Of a DNA stretch of 64,000 bases, positions 24,301-36,300 are shown in pieces. The notes below the pieces were generated by a model. It saw nothing but the letters and a program-made list of their open reading frames with translations. It did no database searches and was not told where the DNA came from. Both the position numbers and the translations under genes were made by a program. Positions within the stretch are counted from its first letter, which is position 1. Each line of letters starts with the position of its first letter. The DNA is from Phlebotomus papatasi (taxonomy: Eukaryota > Arthropoda > Insecta > Diptera > Psychodidae): positions 89,342,001-89,406,000 of the forward strand of contig NC_077222.1 in assembly GCF_024763615.1 (NCBI RefSeq), given 5' to 3'.

Positions 24301-27300
24301 ACACGATAAATATACTAGCCTTATTCCATACTTAGTTTAAAGGGTTACGTGGATATTGCAATTTAAAAATACAATATACTAAAAAAAAGTTTTTCTTTTG
24401 GAAAATAGTACAACCTGCCAAGAAAGTTTTTCTGAGTTTCAAGCCATTCGAAATATAGCTCAGGTTTATAAAAAATAGACCCTTTAGAAAATTCTGTCGC
24501 ATAACCAGTGGAAAACGATAAATATAATCGTTCTTATTACATTTAGAAATTGATCGAAAAGATTTAGCGAAAACTAATGCACCAATTTCATGGGAGTTTT
24601 GTACATTTCTTCTTGAGAATACTATTTTATATTTGAACAAAAGGTTTTTGTTTGCCTTATACTTAAAAAATTATACTTTACTTTTATACTACTTACAAAA
24701 TTATACTTTTTTGTACAAAAATTCTAAATTTTTCAAAACTCCTTTGTATAAGTACGAGTTTTACTCACATATTAGCAGAAATTAAAATGATAAATTATAG
24801 ACTTTTTAGAATTAGAACTTGTTTGAATTTATTTCTTTGTTTTGCAAAAATTTTAACTATATATCTCTTTTGTGCCCCTTAAATAACATTGCGCAAGTAA
24901 TAAAAAAAGAATAAAAAAATTTATGACTAGAATCACCTGAAAATTTATTAAATTATTTTTCAAAGTGAATTAAAATTAAAAAAAAGCGAGTTGGCTTTTT
25001 ATAGTTTCCAAGGAGCGATATGTTTAAAAGTTTGAATTAAATATATATTTTGTTATGTTGAAAAAATTTGACGAAATATACTCTTTTTATTATCAAGACC
25101 CGCGTAACCCTTTAAGTCTACTTAGAATATTTTTTTATAGATTGAAAGCAGATTATGTAGTATTTTGATAGAAATGGTTAGCAAAATGGCAAATTTGAAC
25201 CAAATTTTTAATTATTTGCGTCCCGAGTTTTTTTCTTTTTACTGACCAAACTCTATTTTGTTACTGGCCAAATTAAATCGTTCTCTTATTAAAATTGCAA
25301 TTTTATTGACAATTTCAACATTTCTATTAACCAAACCTGTTTTTCACCGAGCAAATAATTCTTTGCTAAATCAAAGCTTTTGTTTACTGACCATTTTTAC
25401 TAAAATATTGATCACTAATCTGTGCATCTTATTAATTTAGAGTTCCTACAATTTAGTGTAATTTCTTGCCGAACGAATATCATTATTTGGTCTTTAACTT
25501 TAAAGGTTGATCAAAATCCTGGTCCTTCGTGTGGGTATAAAATCAGAAAAACATACAGCATAAATTATGTGACGAGGAATTTAACTGACGGTTTTGGTCC
25601 AGAGCCTCTGATAGAAAGTCGCAGCCCGTCATCGTTCCCTGCACCTCACCAGTGCAAACGAAGCGCGAAAAGCGTTCTGGATGCACTGGAACGATTGCCG
25701 GAAATTGTGAGGCTTTTCGTGGAGTCCCAGCTGTTTCACAAACCCCACACGAGGTGGAATTCCGAAGAAAAAACTCTGTTCTTGAAATTCTACTACACCT
25801 CTCCCAAATTTTATAGGGATGCACTGTTAGGGCAAAACTTCATTGTGCCAAGTGTATCCACTATTCGAAAATGGCAGAGTGTGTATAGGATGTCCCCTGG
25901 TGTGAACGATAATGTTCTTCAAAGTTTGAAGAATAAGTGTGAGCTGCTAGACCCTTTGGACAGAAGATGTGTCATGCTCTTCGATGAAGTAATTATTACA
26001 ACACCTTAATATGACATTTTAGTTAAATTGGTAGTATGGGATTCTTTCAAGATATTACTTTTCGTGAATATACCAGCAATAAATTTGGCCAGTAGTTTTT
26101 TTTTACTCAATTCGATAAGAAGACCTAGAAGGCCAATTGCTTTATTTACGAAGTGCTTGAACTTGATTAAAATGATTTGCCACGTTTGTGGAATATCCAT
26201 AAAATATGATTTTTATAGGGAAAAATTAAGGTCATATTAATTTTTTATGAGTTGACCTAAGGTTTTTTTTTCTAAAAACCCTAAGTTCAGCATAGGGCTT
26301 AAGACCAGAAAGGCAGATTAAAATTTTGCAAATGTGCGTAAATGTATAAATGTGATTTTTTTTAAAACAACCAAATGTTTATTTTTCACTGAAAAGCCAA
26401 CTGAATGGTGATTGATTGAGAAAGCAATTTATTGTTCCAAAATTTGAAATATACAAATTATATTGCTAATTAATCAATTTTTAACGTGTGGGAAATATAA
26501 TTTTGAGAAAAGCCCCATACGGTGTCAATTGTCATTGCAATACTAGGGACTAATACATTTTTCGATATACCGCAACGGGATAATAATTTATTTCTTCTCA
26601 CTTTGGTCATCGGCCTTATTCATACACTGGTAAAAAAAGGAGGATCATTTTGATTCAAAAATGGATTATATTTGATCCATTTGGAAAGGATGGATCAAAT
26701 TTGAAACTTTGAATGCATATTTATCACAATAGAACATGTTTTATCTTAAACTTGTTACAACATATTTCTCTTATCTGACTGAACACCAAAGGTAACTTTT
26801 CACTGTTTTAATTAGCTTCAATAATTGTAAAAAAAAATGATACATTCGATTTTTACCAGTGTATGTGAACAATGATTGAAGAGTTTGAGCTCCACAATTG
26901 ATATTGTTATTTTGTCCTTATGAAACAGTAAGTAAATCTCTAAATTCTAATTTAATATAGATTCCAAATTTAATATTTCAATAAAAAAATATAACAATCA
27001 TTGCATTCAGACAAGACAGAAGTTAAATTAATTACCGAATCCATTTCTTATTTCAATGAATTCAACTATAGTAACTTTAATAAATATACATTTAATGACA
27101 AACTAAGAATACATAGTCTAAGGGGTAATGAAGATAACGATACTTCTGTGTTTTCTTAATAAAATTTAATTTATTTTATAGATGCACATTTTACGAACAA
27201 GATGTCTTGTTATATTAGCTTCTTATGCCGTCTACACACTAGAGAGATTTATGTCCATATTGAAGAGTTTTTCGTACACGAGCGTAGGCAATTTGCTTCA

Positions 27301-30300
27301 ATATTGACATAAATTTCTCTAGTGTGTAGAGGCCATTAGTCTGCTGCTTAAGGTCTCATAAGTCTTATAAATTTTTTACACAATTTAATTTACTATGAAA
27401 GAATTCCAGTTGTCATAAACATATTCCTATTTACCCTTGGTTTAAATTTCCTTCTGAATATAACAATTTATATTTGTAGATCAATATACGTAAACATTTG
27501 GAGTATAACAGCCACGACGACCGGATTTATGGCTTTAAGGATCTGGGGCATCTTGGCCGTACAAGCGAAATTGCTAGAAAAATTTTAGTAATAATGATAC
27601 GTGGTCTCAATTCTAATTGGAAGCAACCAGTAGCGTTTTACTGTGGCGAAGCGAATGCGGTTGAAGTGGCTGAAATTCTAAAGTTCTCCATCACGGCTTT
27701 GAAGGGCATTGGGTACAATATTGTCGCGGTGACATGTGACCAAGGCAGCAGTAACGTGTAAGTAAAATTTTGTATCTATTTAATTATTATATAACTATAC
27801 ACGTACAGTCGTGGCAAAAATAATAAGACCACCTCTGACAAGACTACTTTTTTTAACTTTTGTAATTTTTATACAGGTATTATAGAGTCCGTTTTTTCAT
27901 GTTTTTATTAATTTTCAGGAAAGCCTACAAATTGCTCGGTGTCACAAAAGACAACTTCCGAATTGACATTGGCGGTACAGAAACGTACTTCTTGTATGAT
28001 GTACCGCACATCTTCAAAAATATCCGCAATTCTTTACTTTCTGCGGATTTGATTGTTGAAGAAAATGACGTCATCTCATGGGACATTTTGAGAAAACTTA
28101 ATGAACTTGAAGACTCATTTATTAGGACAACTTACCATTTGTCCTCGCGACATATGAGTCCGTCAAGCTTTGACAAATTGTCAGTTAAATTGGCAACGCA
28201 GGTAATTATATTACGTAATAGTCATTTTGTTTGTAACGTATAGTGGTTTTTCTCACAACTTATAAAAAAAAAAAATTACAGTAGAGTCTCCTTAAATCGA
28301 ACATTCTGGGATATTTTTGATATTCCTGACCTCCCAAATTCGAACGTTTTTTTCAAAACTAATGAAATTTATATGAGATTAAATTGTACTTTGAATCAAA
28401 TTCCCGTACTTTCACACAAGTCTTAGCGGTAACGCACTTCTGTTTCATTTTATACAATCATAATGTATGTAAGCACATTAATATGATTTTAATTCATTTA
28501 GAATACGATTTTTATTACATAACCCCTCATTTGGCATTTTGAATCTAAACGTCGTCGTTCGAATTCGAGAGATTCTGATTTGAGAGACTCTACTGTATTA
28601 AAAAAAAGGATCCAAAAATATTTTTAGAATTCCAAGCTTCTACCATGATGGGAAATTTCCGTTTTTCCAACACTTTTTCACAAAAATAATTAATATTATT
28701 GCAGATATTTAGTAACAAGACTGCTGCAGCTCTTTATACAGCGGTTGGAAGTGGATGTTTCACCGGGAAAGATGCAGAATTGGCCATATCAATGGCGAAA
28801 TTCGCCAAAAGACTGAATATGGTTTTTGATAACCTTAATTCGAAATATGAAACCAGCAAAAATCCAGCGCGTTGCGGTATTTCTTTAGTTACTTCCGTTA
28901 AGGATAACATTAAGCAAATGGTGGAGTATGTGCAAACGTGGCGACGTCTACCCCAACAGCGGCAAAAAATTTGGAAGCGCTTGCCATGTTACGATGGATT
29001 CACTCAGACCCTCCTTGGGATACTTGGCCTATGTGAAGAATATTTAAATGAAGAGACCCAAAAATATATCCTAACGTCAAGGTTTAACCAGGATCCCTTA
29101 GAGAATCTCTTCTCAGTAATGAGGAATTTTAAAGGGTCCCATGAGTCGAATCCATCGGCGTATACGTTCTGCAAAAACTTTTCGATATGCCTTTTTCAGA
29201 CCACTAAGGCCCCAGAGACAGCATCCTATGAAGAGAGCGGATGTGTGCATCTCTTATCAGTGAATGATGTTTTAACATCGCAGTCCTTCCAAGGTAACAT
29301 ATATTTCTTGATTATATTTTCTTCATTTTCTCAGAGAAATATAATTAGAGGGAGGCTTTATTGTTTCGCACATACGCTACCATCAAACACTTCATATTTC
29401 TGCCATATTCTTTTATGAATCTCACATTGTAACAGCTAGCCTTAAATCCCATCTTTCTTGAAAAAATTGGGGGTCTAATCTTATTTTCCTAGTCTCAGGA
29501 AGCAAAAATTAAAAACTGGCCCAAAACTGTAATTTAGCTGTTCAATATTTCATACGATTGTGCACAATTAGGGTCGGAGGAACGTCTATTGGACAGGGAA
29601 CCCCTATTAACACTTTTGTCAAAATGTTGAAAATTATTTAATGTATCCAGTAAAATATAAGTAATATAACGTTTTTTCTGTAATATACATTTTACTTTAA
29701 ACAAACAGAGATATTCAAATTTCATATCCCATATGGTACAGAGTAGGATGTTAAAAGATACTGACACGAGTTCTTAAAGTGTCAATAGACGTTCCTTTCA
29801 CCCTAATATCACTTTTTTGAAAATCTACTATCACAGAGGGAAGTGGGAGTTATTAGGGTTCATATTTATGTAAAAACCTTTTGGGCTCAAGATGCACTTT
29901 TTGTAGGTCGAAGAAAATTCACAAACTTGTCTCATATTTATCGATCGCACATAGAAGATATTGCTTCTTCAGACATTTTTCAGGAAACTTCATTTTAGAT
30001 GTGATTCTCTCATATTCACATCTATTGTAATCTACCGATTTAATCCATCACTAAAAAAGAAAACTTACAAACATTAAAGTTGAGAAACAAGAAGTATTTT
30101 GACTCAAATAGACCGCAGTTGAGTAATTTTTAAGCAATTTTGTATTTCTTTGATATAAAAATATTTTTCAATATTTTTCTGATTCGATGATTTCCTAAAT
30201 TTTATCCAATTGTGTAATTTATGTTCAAAATTCACCAATTAACAACTGATTGCACATAAGATTAGGAGGTCTAGGAGCTTTAGGAGTAAGACGATAAAAA

Positions 30301-33300
30301 ATTAGATAAAATTAGTCATGTAGTCATCTTTTTATTTTATATCCAGTTCATAACCGATTAGACTCAGTTCAAAGTTGTCTGAAATTCCATGGGTTTTTTA
30401 ACCCACCCAAAACTTACTCCGTAATAAACTTTGACATAAAAAAACGCAATTATATTAATGCAAATTTCCTACGCTTATGTAGAGAAATCTCTTCAATATG
30501 GACATAAATTGCTTTAGTGTGTAGAGGTCATGACACTGAACACTAAACTTCCATACAATATCGCTTGAGTATTGTTCTGAAAAATGTTTTAAATTTTATA
30601 AAATTTCATTTTTAGTGTTGATTAAAATATGTCTAGGGGAAAGTGACCATGCTTTATACTGTAAAATGATTTCCAAGGTTTGTGATTATTTTCTGATTAC
30701 CACACAAACCGAAGCGATTCTTCCACTATAATAAAAAAATGTCTCACTTATTAGGTTCATAATCCCACCTCAAATAGTTCCTGAAAAACCTTAGATTTTC
30801 CTCAAGAAGAAAATGGAAATTCAGTGGCGATTTTTATACAAGTTGGGACCGGGGCCTTCCTGTATAATAATTGATTCGACAATTCTGAGGCCCATTTTCA
30901 CTGTAAAAATTTCACCAGATACAAAAAATTGCACATCAATATTTAGACGAAACTCTAATCTATCTGCTTAAATCGTTTGTACGACTGATTATTAGTTTTA
31001 AAATCACTTTTATGTAATTTTTTCTAAGTAATGTTTTTATGAGATTAGGGCACTAGCGAAAACCATTTTTTCACTTTGAGTCCAAGAAAATGTCACTTTG
31101 CAACCTTAAAATTCAGGCAACAGGGTTGAAGTTTATGTCAATTGTCGATAAAATTGGAGGATTACAATAGGTGTATTTATGAAAGAATCACATCTAATGA
31201 TAGAGTTACCACTTTTAAATTATCATTCATGGACCCTTTTTAAAATATAGGATGGACACAGGTAGAATTTATGAATTTGTCACCACCCACAAAAACAGTG
31301 TTCCCAAGTAAAAATATTTTTACATAAATATTAATACTGATGAACCCTCTATGTGCCCATGATGGTATTTTTCCTAAACAGCGACATTAATTAAGAAAAA
31401 CTTATAAAATATAATGTATTGAAATTACAGTTTTGGACCTATTTTTGATTTTTGCTTCCTGAAACTAGGAAAAAAGAGCTAGGTTCCTAATTTTTTCAGG
31501 AAGTGTGAGACTTAGGACCAGCTATTAAAATATATTGCTAAGAGTCACAACTTTTGATTAACACAAGAAAAAAATAGTTATTATCAAGCTTGGATCGTAT
31601 CAAGCATGGTCACTTTCCCCTAATGACTTGCTGAAAAATCCACTATTTCCATTTTTTTACAGAAGAAGTTGTAAATTCGGTTGAGGAAGAGGAAGAATCT
31701 ACCAAAACCGCGGAATGTGATGTTATGTCGGCATATACGAAATTTTTACATACGCCAGAGATAGAAACCGAAGACTCCGATAACCCTAATGACAAGATGA
31801 AAAGGTGTGCCCAAGCCTACATCACAGGATATATACTTTTTCAGTTGATACGTAGAGTTAAATGTTCTTGCGTTCAGGAGTTTAAAGAGATGGAGGGAAC
31901 AGAGAGAAGTTCGCTCCTATATTTGCAATATAGAGCGTNNNNNNNNNNNNNNNNNNNNNNNNNNNNNNNNNNNNNNNNNNNNNNNNNNNNNNNNNNNNNN
32001 NNNNNNNNNNNNNNNNNNNNNNNNNNNNNNNNNNNNNNNNNNNNNNNNNNNNNNNNNNNNNNNNNNNNNNNNNNNNNNNNNNNNNNNNNNNNNNNNNNNN
32101 NNNNNNNNNNNNNNNNNNNNNNNNNNNNNNNNNNNNNNNNNNNNNNNNNNNNNNNNNNNNNNNNNNNNNNNNNNNNNNNNNNNNNNNNNNNNNNNNNNNN
32201 NNNNNNNNNNNNNNNNNNNNNNNNNNNNNNNNNNNNNNNNNNNNNNNNNNNNNNNNNNNNNNNNNNNNNNNNNNNNNNNNNNNNNNNNNNNNNNNNNNNN
32301 NNNNNNNNNNNNNNNNNNNNNNNNNNNNNNNNNNNNNNNNNNNNNNNNNNNNNNNNNNNNNNNNNNNNNNNNNNNNNNNNNNNNNNNNNNNNNNNNNNNN
32401 NNNNNNNNNNNNNNNNNNNNNNNNNNNNNNNNNNNNNNCATGGTCAAAAAATATTAAAAGAAAAAAAATTACGCTACTTGGGTAAATTATAAAAGCTTCG
32501 TGTAAAAATCTATTGGGGCTAAAAAAAAAAGTTGTCAAGGACAGGTCTTATAAGGAAAGGATTTTGTGTTTTAGGTTGATGTAAAAACAGAGTCAAGAAA
32601 AAATTGTTACTTGGGTAAATGGAGAAAGCTTCGTGAAAGTCTATTGGGGCTAAAAAAGATTTTTGAAGGACAGCTTTTAAGAGTATAGCTCATTTCATTA
32701 CCTTTCCAATAAGCTCTCATTAATTAAATTCTGATCACTAGAAATTGATATTAACTTGCCAATTATTTTTTTTAACTCTATTTCTTATCCGATCTCAATA
32801 AAATTTTGCAAAAACATTGTCTACTAAATTAGCAATATTCCACTAAAATATTGAGATAAAATTCTCAGTAGTTTTCCGTAGAGAAATTTATTCCGGGCGA
32901 ATTTATGAAATTTTGGTGATTTTCACTTTACCTAAAGTGGCCTTAGAGCACCTCTAAACGACGTCCGATATTTTTCATGTATAAGAAGCATTTAATTGTT
33001 TCAGCATAAAGATTAAATTTCCGGACGGGCCAAAAAGATATAATTCTTTTTTTGAAACACCCAAGTTCTTCCCGGTGACACCAGAAGAAAAAACTACAGC
33101 GAAAATTTCTAAATGTTCGACCGGTATTTGACCAGGAGGACGCTAAGGAAACGATGTTTCGTGACGTTTGAAGGCAAAATTATCTTGAGTTTTCTAAGTA
33201 GGGTAAAGTGATATAATTTGGAATTAATATTACAAGTTGGACAATTCGGCGGTACAAGTTGGACATGGCTTTTTTTTTTGATAAATAAAGTACAAAATTT

Positions 33301-36300
33301 GTTTTTAAACACAAGGAACCAAATTATAAAACTAAAGCAATTAAAACATACAAATAAAAATGATGTTACTAAATTTATCAAGACAAATATAGCCCTGTCC
33401 AAATTGTACCATTGTCCAACTTGTACCACTTTACCTTATTAGAGCCCAATGCAAAAAAAAAAACCAACTCACTTAAGGTTGTGGAAGTCTTTATTTATGG
33501 TTTTTTGTACACATTCATTATCTTCATTTAGAATTGTAAATTTTGCTATACAGGTGAGCGTCGATGAGGTGGTTTAATCCAAAATTAAATCACTCAAGGT
33601 TAAAGGGCTCTCGACACTATATCGTGTCTTCTTCAGTGGTTCTTGGTTAGTCTATTATCTTGGGAACTATTAATGCACAAATCACAAAAATTATCACTAA
33701 CAATTCTTCTGTCTTTTTTCGAGTACCAAGCCGTTTTGCAGAAAAAGGACAGAAAAAATGTTAGTGATAATTTTTGTGCATTAATAGCTCCCAACAGTTT
33801 TTTCCAATCTGATGAGTATAAATTCAGATAAAATAGTAGCCGCACTCACTATGGCGCTGTTATCTTGTAATATCTCGTTATGTTCTCGTAATGTATTTTA
33901 TAAATGAAAAATTATAACAAGATAACAGATTACGGAGATTACGAGATAACAACGCCATAGTGAGTACGGCTAGTGACAATATCCAAGATAATAGACTAAC
34001 CAAGAACCACTGAAGAAGACACGATATAGTGTCGAGAGCTCTGGAACCTTGAGTGTTTTAATTTTGGATTAAACCACCTTACACTGGTAAAAATAAAAGG
34101 GTCAAATTGACCCTTTTCAAAAGGATGGATCGTATTTGACCCTTTGAAAGGTTCACTTTTGTATCTCTTGAAATTTTGTATGCACATTTATCACGAATAA
34201 TCATGTTTTATTGTAAACTTATTACTGATATCATATTTCTCTCATCTGAGCAAACACCAAAGATCACTTTTTCATTGTTTTTTTATTCGTTTATTCCGGA
34301 ATTAAATAGATGTCAAAACCGTGACCCTTTCGAAAGGTTCCTGGTGACCCTTTCAAAGAGTCAAATATGATCCATCCTTTGGAAAAGGGTCAATTTGACC
34401 CTTTTATTTTTACCAGTGTACCGACGCTCACCGGAAGGACAATTTTATCCTGAAAAACAAAATAGAAGTCTCACCGTTGGTCTCATCTACCAGAAATTAG
34501 AATAAGTATATACCATATCGTATGCTCAAAAGCATATGATTTGTTCCGCTTTGATTCTGAGCTTCTAATTTATTTTTAATAAGTATTTTTAATTTTAATC
34601 TTTTGTTTCACCTTTTACTTTTCGTCTTGCTATTTTATTTACCTGTACCATATTTTCTTACTTACCTCAAAGAAAATATTAAAATCACACAAACATAGTA
34701 CACAAAGCAATATTAAAAATGTTTAGACGGTTGTTGCATTATTTTTTGTTTAACTACACACTGAATAGATCGATAGCTAATTTTATTCTTCACATTACTT
34801 TGCGAGTGTTTTAGAGGATTCTATTAAAAATATTGTTATTTGGAAAAAATTGAATTTAAGATTTAGGTGGAAAAGACGAAAATTCTAAGGTTTCATAAAA
34901 TCGATGAATTACATATTCTGCTCCCGTACTATAGAAAAGTTCGAGCACAATGCAAGAGAATTTCATTTCAGTGTGTGTTGACTGTTGAGCGTGTGAACTG
35001 CGCATGCGCCTGAAGTGTTTTTTTTTCCTCTCTTCGCTCACTCCAGTGAACTCACTGGAGTGAGCGCGAGAAAAAGTGTCGCGCGCAGATGATGTTTCAC
35101 TGTGTGCGTGGTATGAAAAATACTGAGATAGTCTAATGGGTTTCTCTAATAGGAGCGACAGAGAAAAATATACAAAACTATTTTAAGTGGGGGCAATACG
35201 ATAGCCACAAAGTCGTTAATTTTTGAACAAGTTTGAATGATTCAAACTGGCGTCATCTTTCAGTGCCAGCTCGCACAACCCTCATTCCACCACTAGGGTT
35301 ACACTATGGTAGTATACTGAACTTAAATATCTACTAGTACTTGAATATCCTGTTCTTAACAAGAAGATATATATCAAAACTCAGTAAACAAACTGTTTTG
35401 ACTCATTTAAATGAGTCTGGAATTCTGTAAACTTATGCATAATTAAATTAGCCACGCTCCTCATTTTATATTAAAAGAAAATTATATAATAATACTTCAT
35501 GAATAATTTTTATCCCTCTTCCCATAACAATTCTAAAATTTCTGGTACGGTGCAATAGTTTGGTGGTATTTTTGACTTTGTTCATTATCATTTTCAACCT
35601 CCAAGACAAGATTCTGAATTTGATTCAGCCACCTTGTACTAGGTCTGCCTCAAAAATACTTACAAATCTTATTGGGTTACAAATCTTATTAGGGGCGTGG
35701 TCTATAATGCTTGCGCTTCTTTTACGAAAAGCCATCAATCCAAATTGTAGTTGGACTTCATTTAAGGGACTACACAAATGAGCAGTATAAAAAGAATCTT
35801 TTTTATAAAACAGATTTTCATTAACTGAGAATCTATAAATTTTGTATTCAACTACTTAAAATGTTAGTTATAGTCTAAGCAATACCTGTTCGGCAAGCAA
35901 CACATATTGGAAATTTCGTCGAAATATTTGAATTAATTTAATCAATTAAAATGCAAGTAATATGACGTTTTTACCCGGGGGTGACATTACCTCTGAAAAA
36001 TGGGACCGGTTTTAGTGTAATTTTTTCCCTGTTTCCGTACACATTTCACAAGATATCTCCAAAACTACCTAGGTTGCCAATTTAGGGTTTTCGGTTGCCT
36101 CTTCGTTATTAAATTGGCTTTTATCTTGTATAAGTATTTTTTGCTAATTCATTCTACAATGACAGAAAACAGCTAATAAACTAAAAGTTTTTTCGGCTCG
36201 CTAGAAACATATGGGAAACATAGAAAATGTCATGCCCCTGTTTTTACCAATCTACCTTTTTTACAAGGATACGTGGTCAAATTTCATATACCAAATGATA

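Larger units (their letters stand above)
22293..25505 (+). other. Transposase intron 1, loaded with nested repeats
   Basis: 3.2 kb, containing a piggyBac-like MITE (22586-23092), a reversed family X copy (about 23385-24205) interrupted by a mariner-type MITE end (23649), and AT-rich sequence. No coding exon was recognised. Hydrophobic frames near 25258-25440 are low-complexity AT translations. Confidence 0.6.
25989..27479 (+). other. Transposase intron 2
   Basis: 1.5 kb with two nested MITEs (26635-26861 and 27227-27335). Otherwise AT-rich, no exon seen. Confidence 0.55.
29294..31662 (+). other. Transposase intron 5 with nested MITEs
   Basis: 2.4 kb. Contains MITEs at 29571-29803 and 30636-31620 and a half copy at about 30478-30530. 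The second MITE ends only 42 bp before the exon 6 border, yet the polypyrimidine tract and acceptor remain. Confidence 0.6.
33551..34434. mobile_element. Composite fold-back element with three nested layers
   Basis: Outer ends CAGGTGAGCGTCG and CGACGCTCACCGG. The arms share GAGGTGGTTTAATCC, CACTATATCGTGTCTTCTTC and GGTTCTTGGTTAGTCTATTA with their complements at 33985-34079. Inside are a hairpin around TTAATGCACAAAAATTATCA (33661-33797), a small MITE (33839-33970) and, in the right arm, a TA-inserted MITE (34082-34418). Confidence 0.75.
16843..35308 (+). mobile_element. P-element-superfamily transposon, 18.5 kb, complete ends
   Basis: Bounded by inverted repeats of about 343 bp starting CATAGTGTAACCCTAGTGGT, as in P elements, which also start with CAT. 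A 7-bp direct repeat GTAGTAT sits immediately outside each end (16836-16842 and 35309-35315). Inside, on the plus strand, lies a THAP-P-type transposase in at least six exons (21972-31938 and beyond). At 18,466 bp, including a 500-N gap, it is several times larger than the 2.9-kb Drosophila P element. Much of the excess is later MITE insertions and an inverted duplication of the first exon. It sits in the large Skeletor intron, antisense to that gene. Confidence 0.92.

Noticed and set aside
25455..25545. 2A-like NPGP motif (KVDQNPGP) in transposase exon 2
   Set aside because: NPGP is the core of ribosome-skipping peptides, but the phase-consistent splice acceptor at 25505 places V-D-Q-N-P-G-P at the very start of the exon, directly after exon 1. 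The upstream hydrophobic residues are then intronic, and the D-x-E part of the consensus is missing.
31725..32538. Long reading frames on both strands across the N run
   Set aside because: They are open only because N codons are not stops. Only the first 72 codons of the plus-strand frame are real and belong to transposase exon 6.
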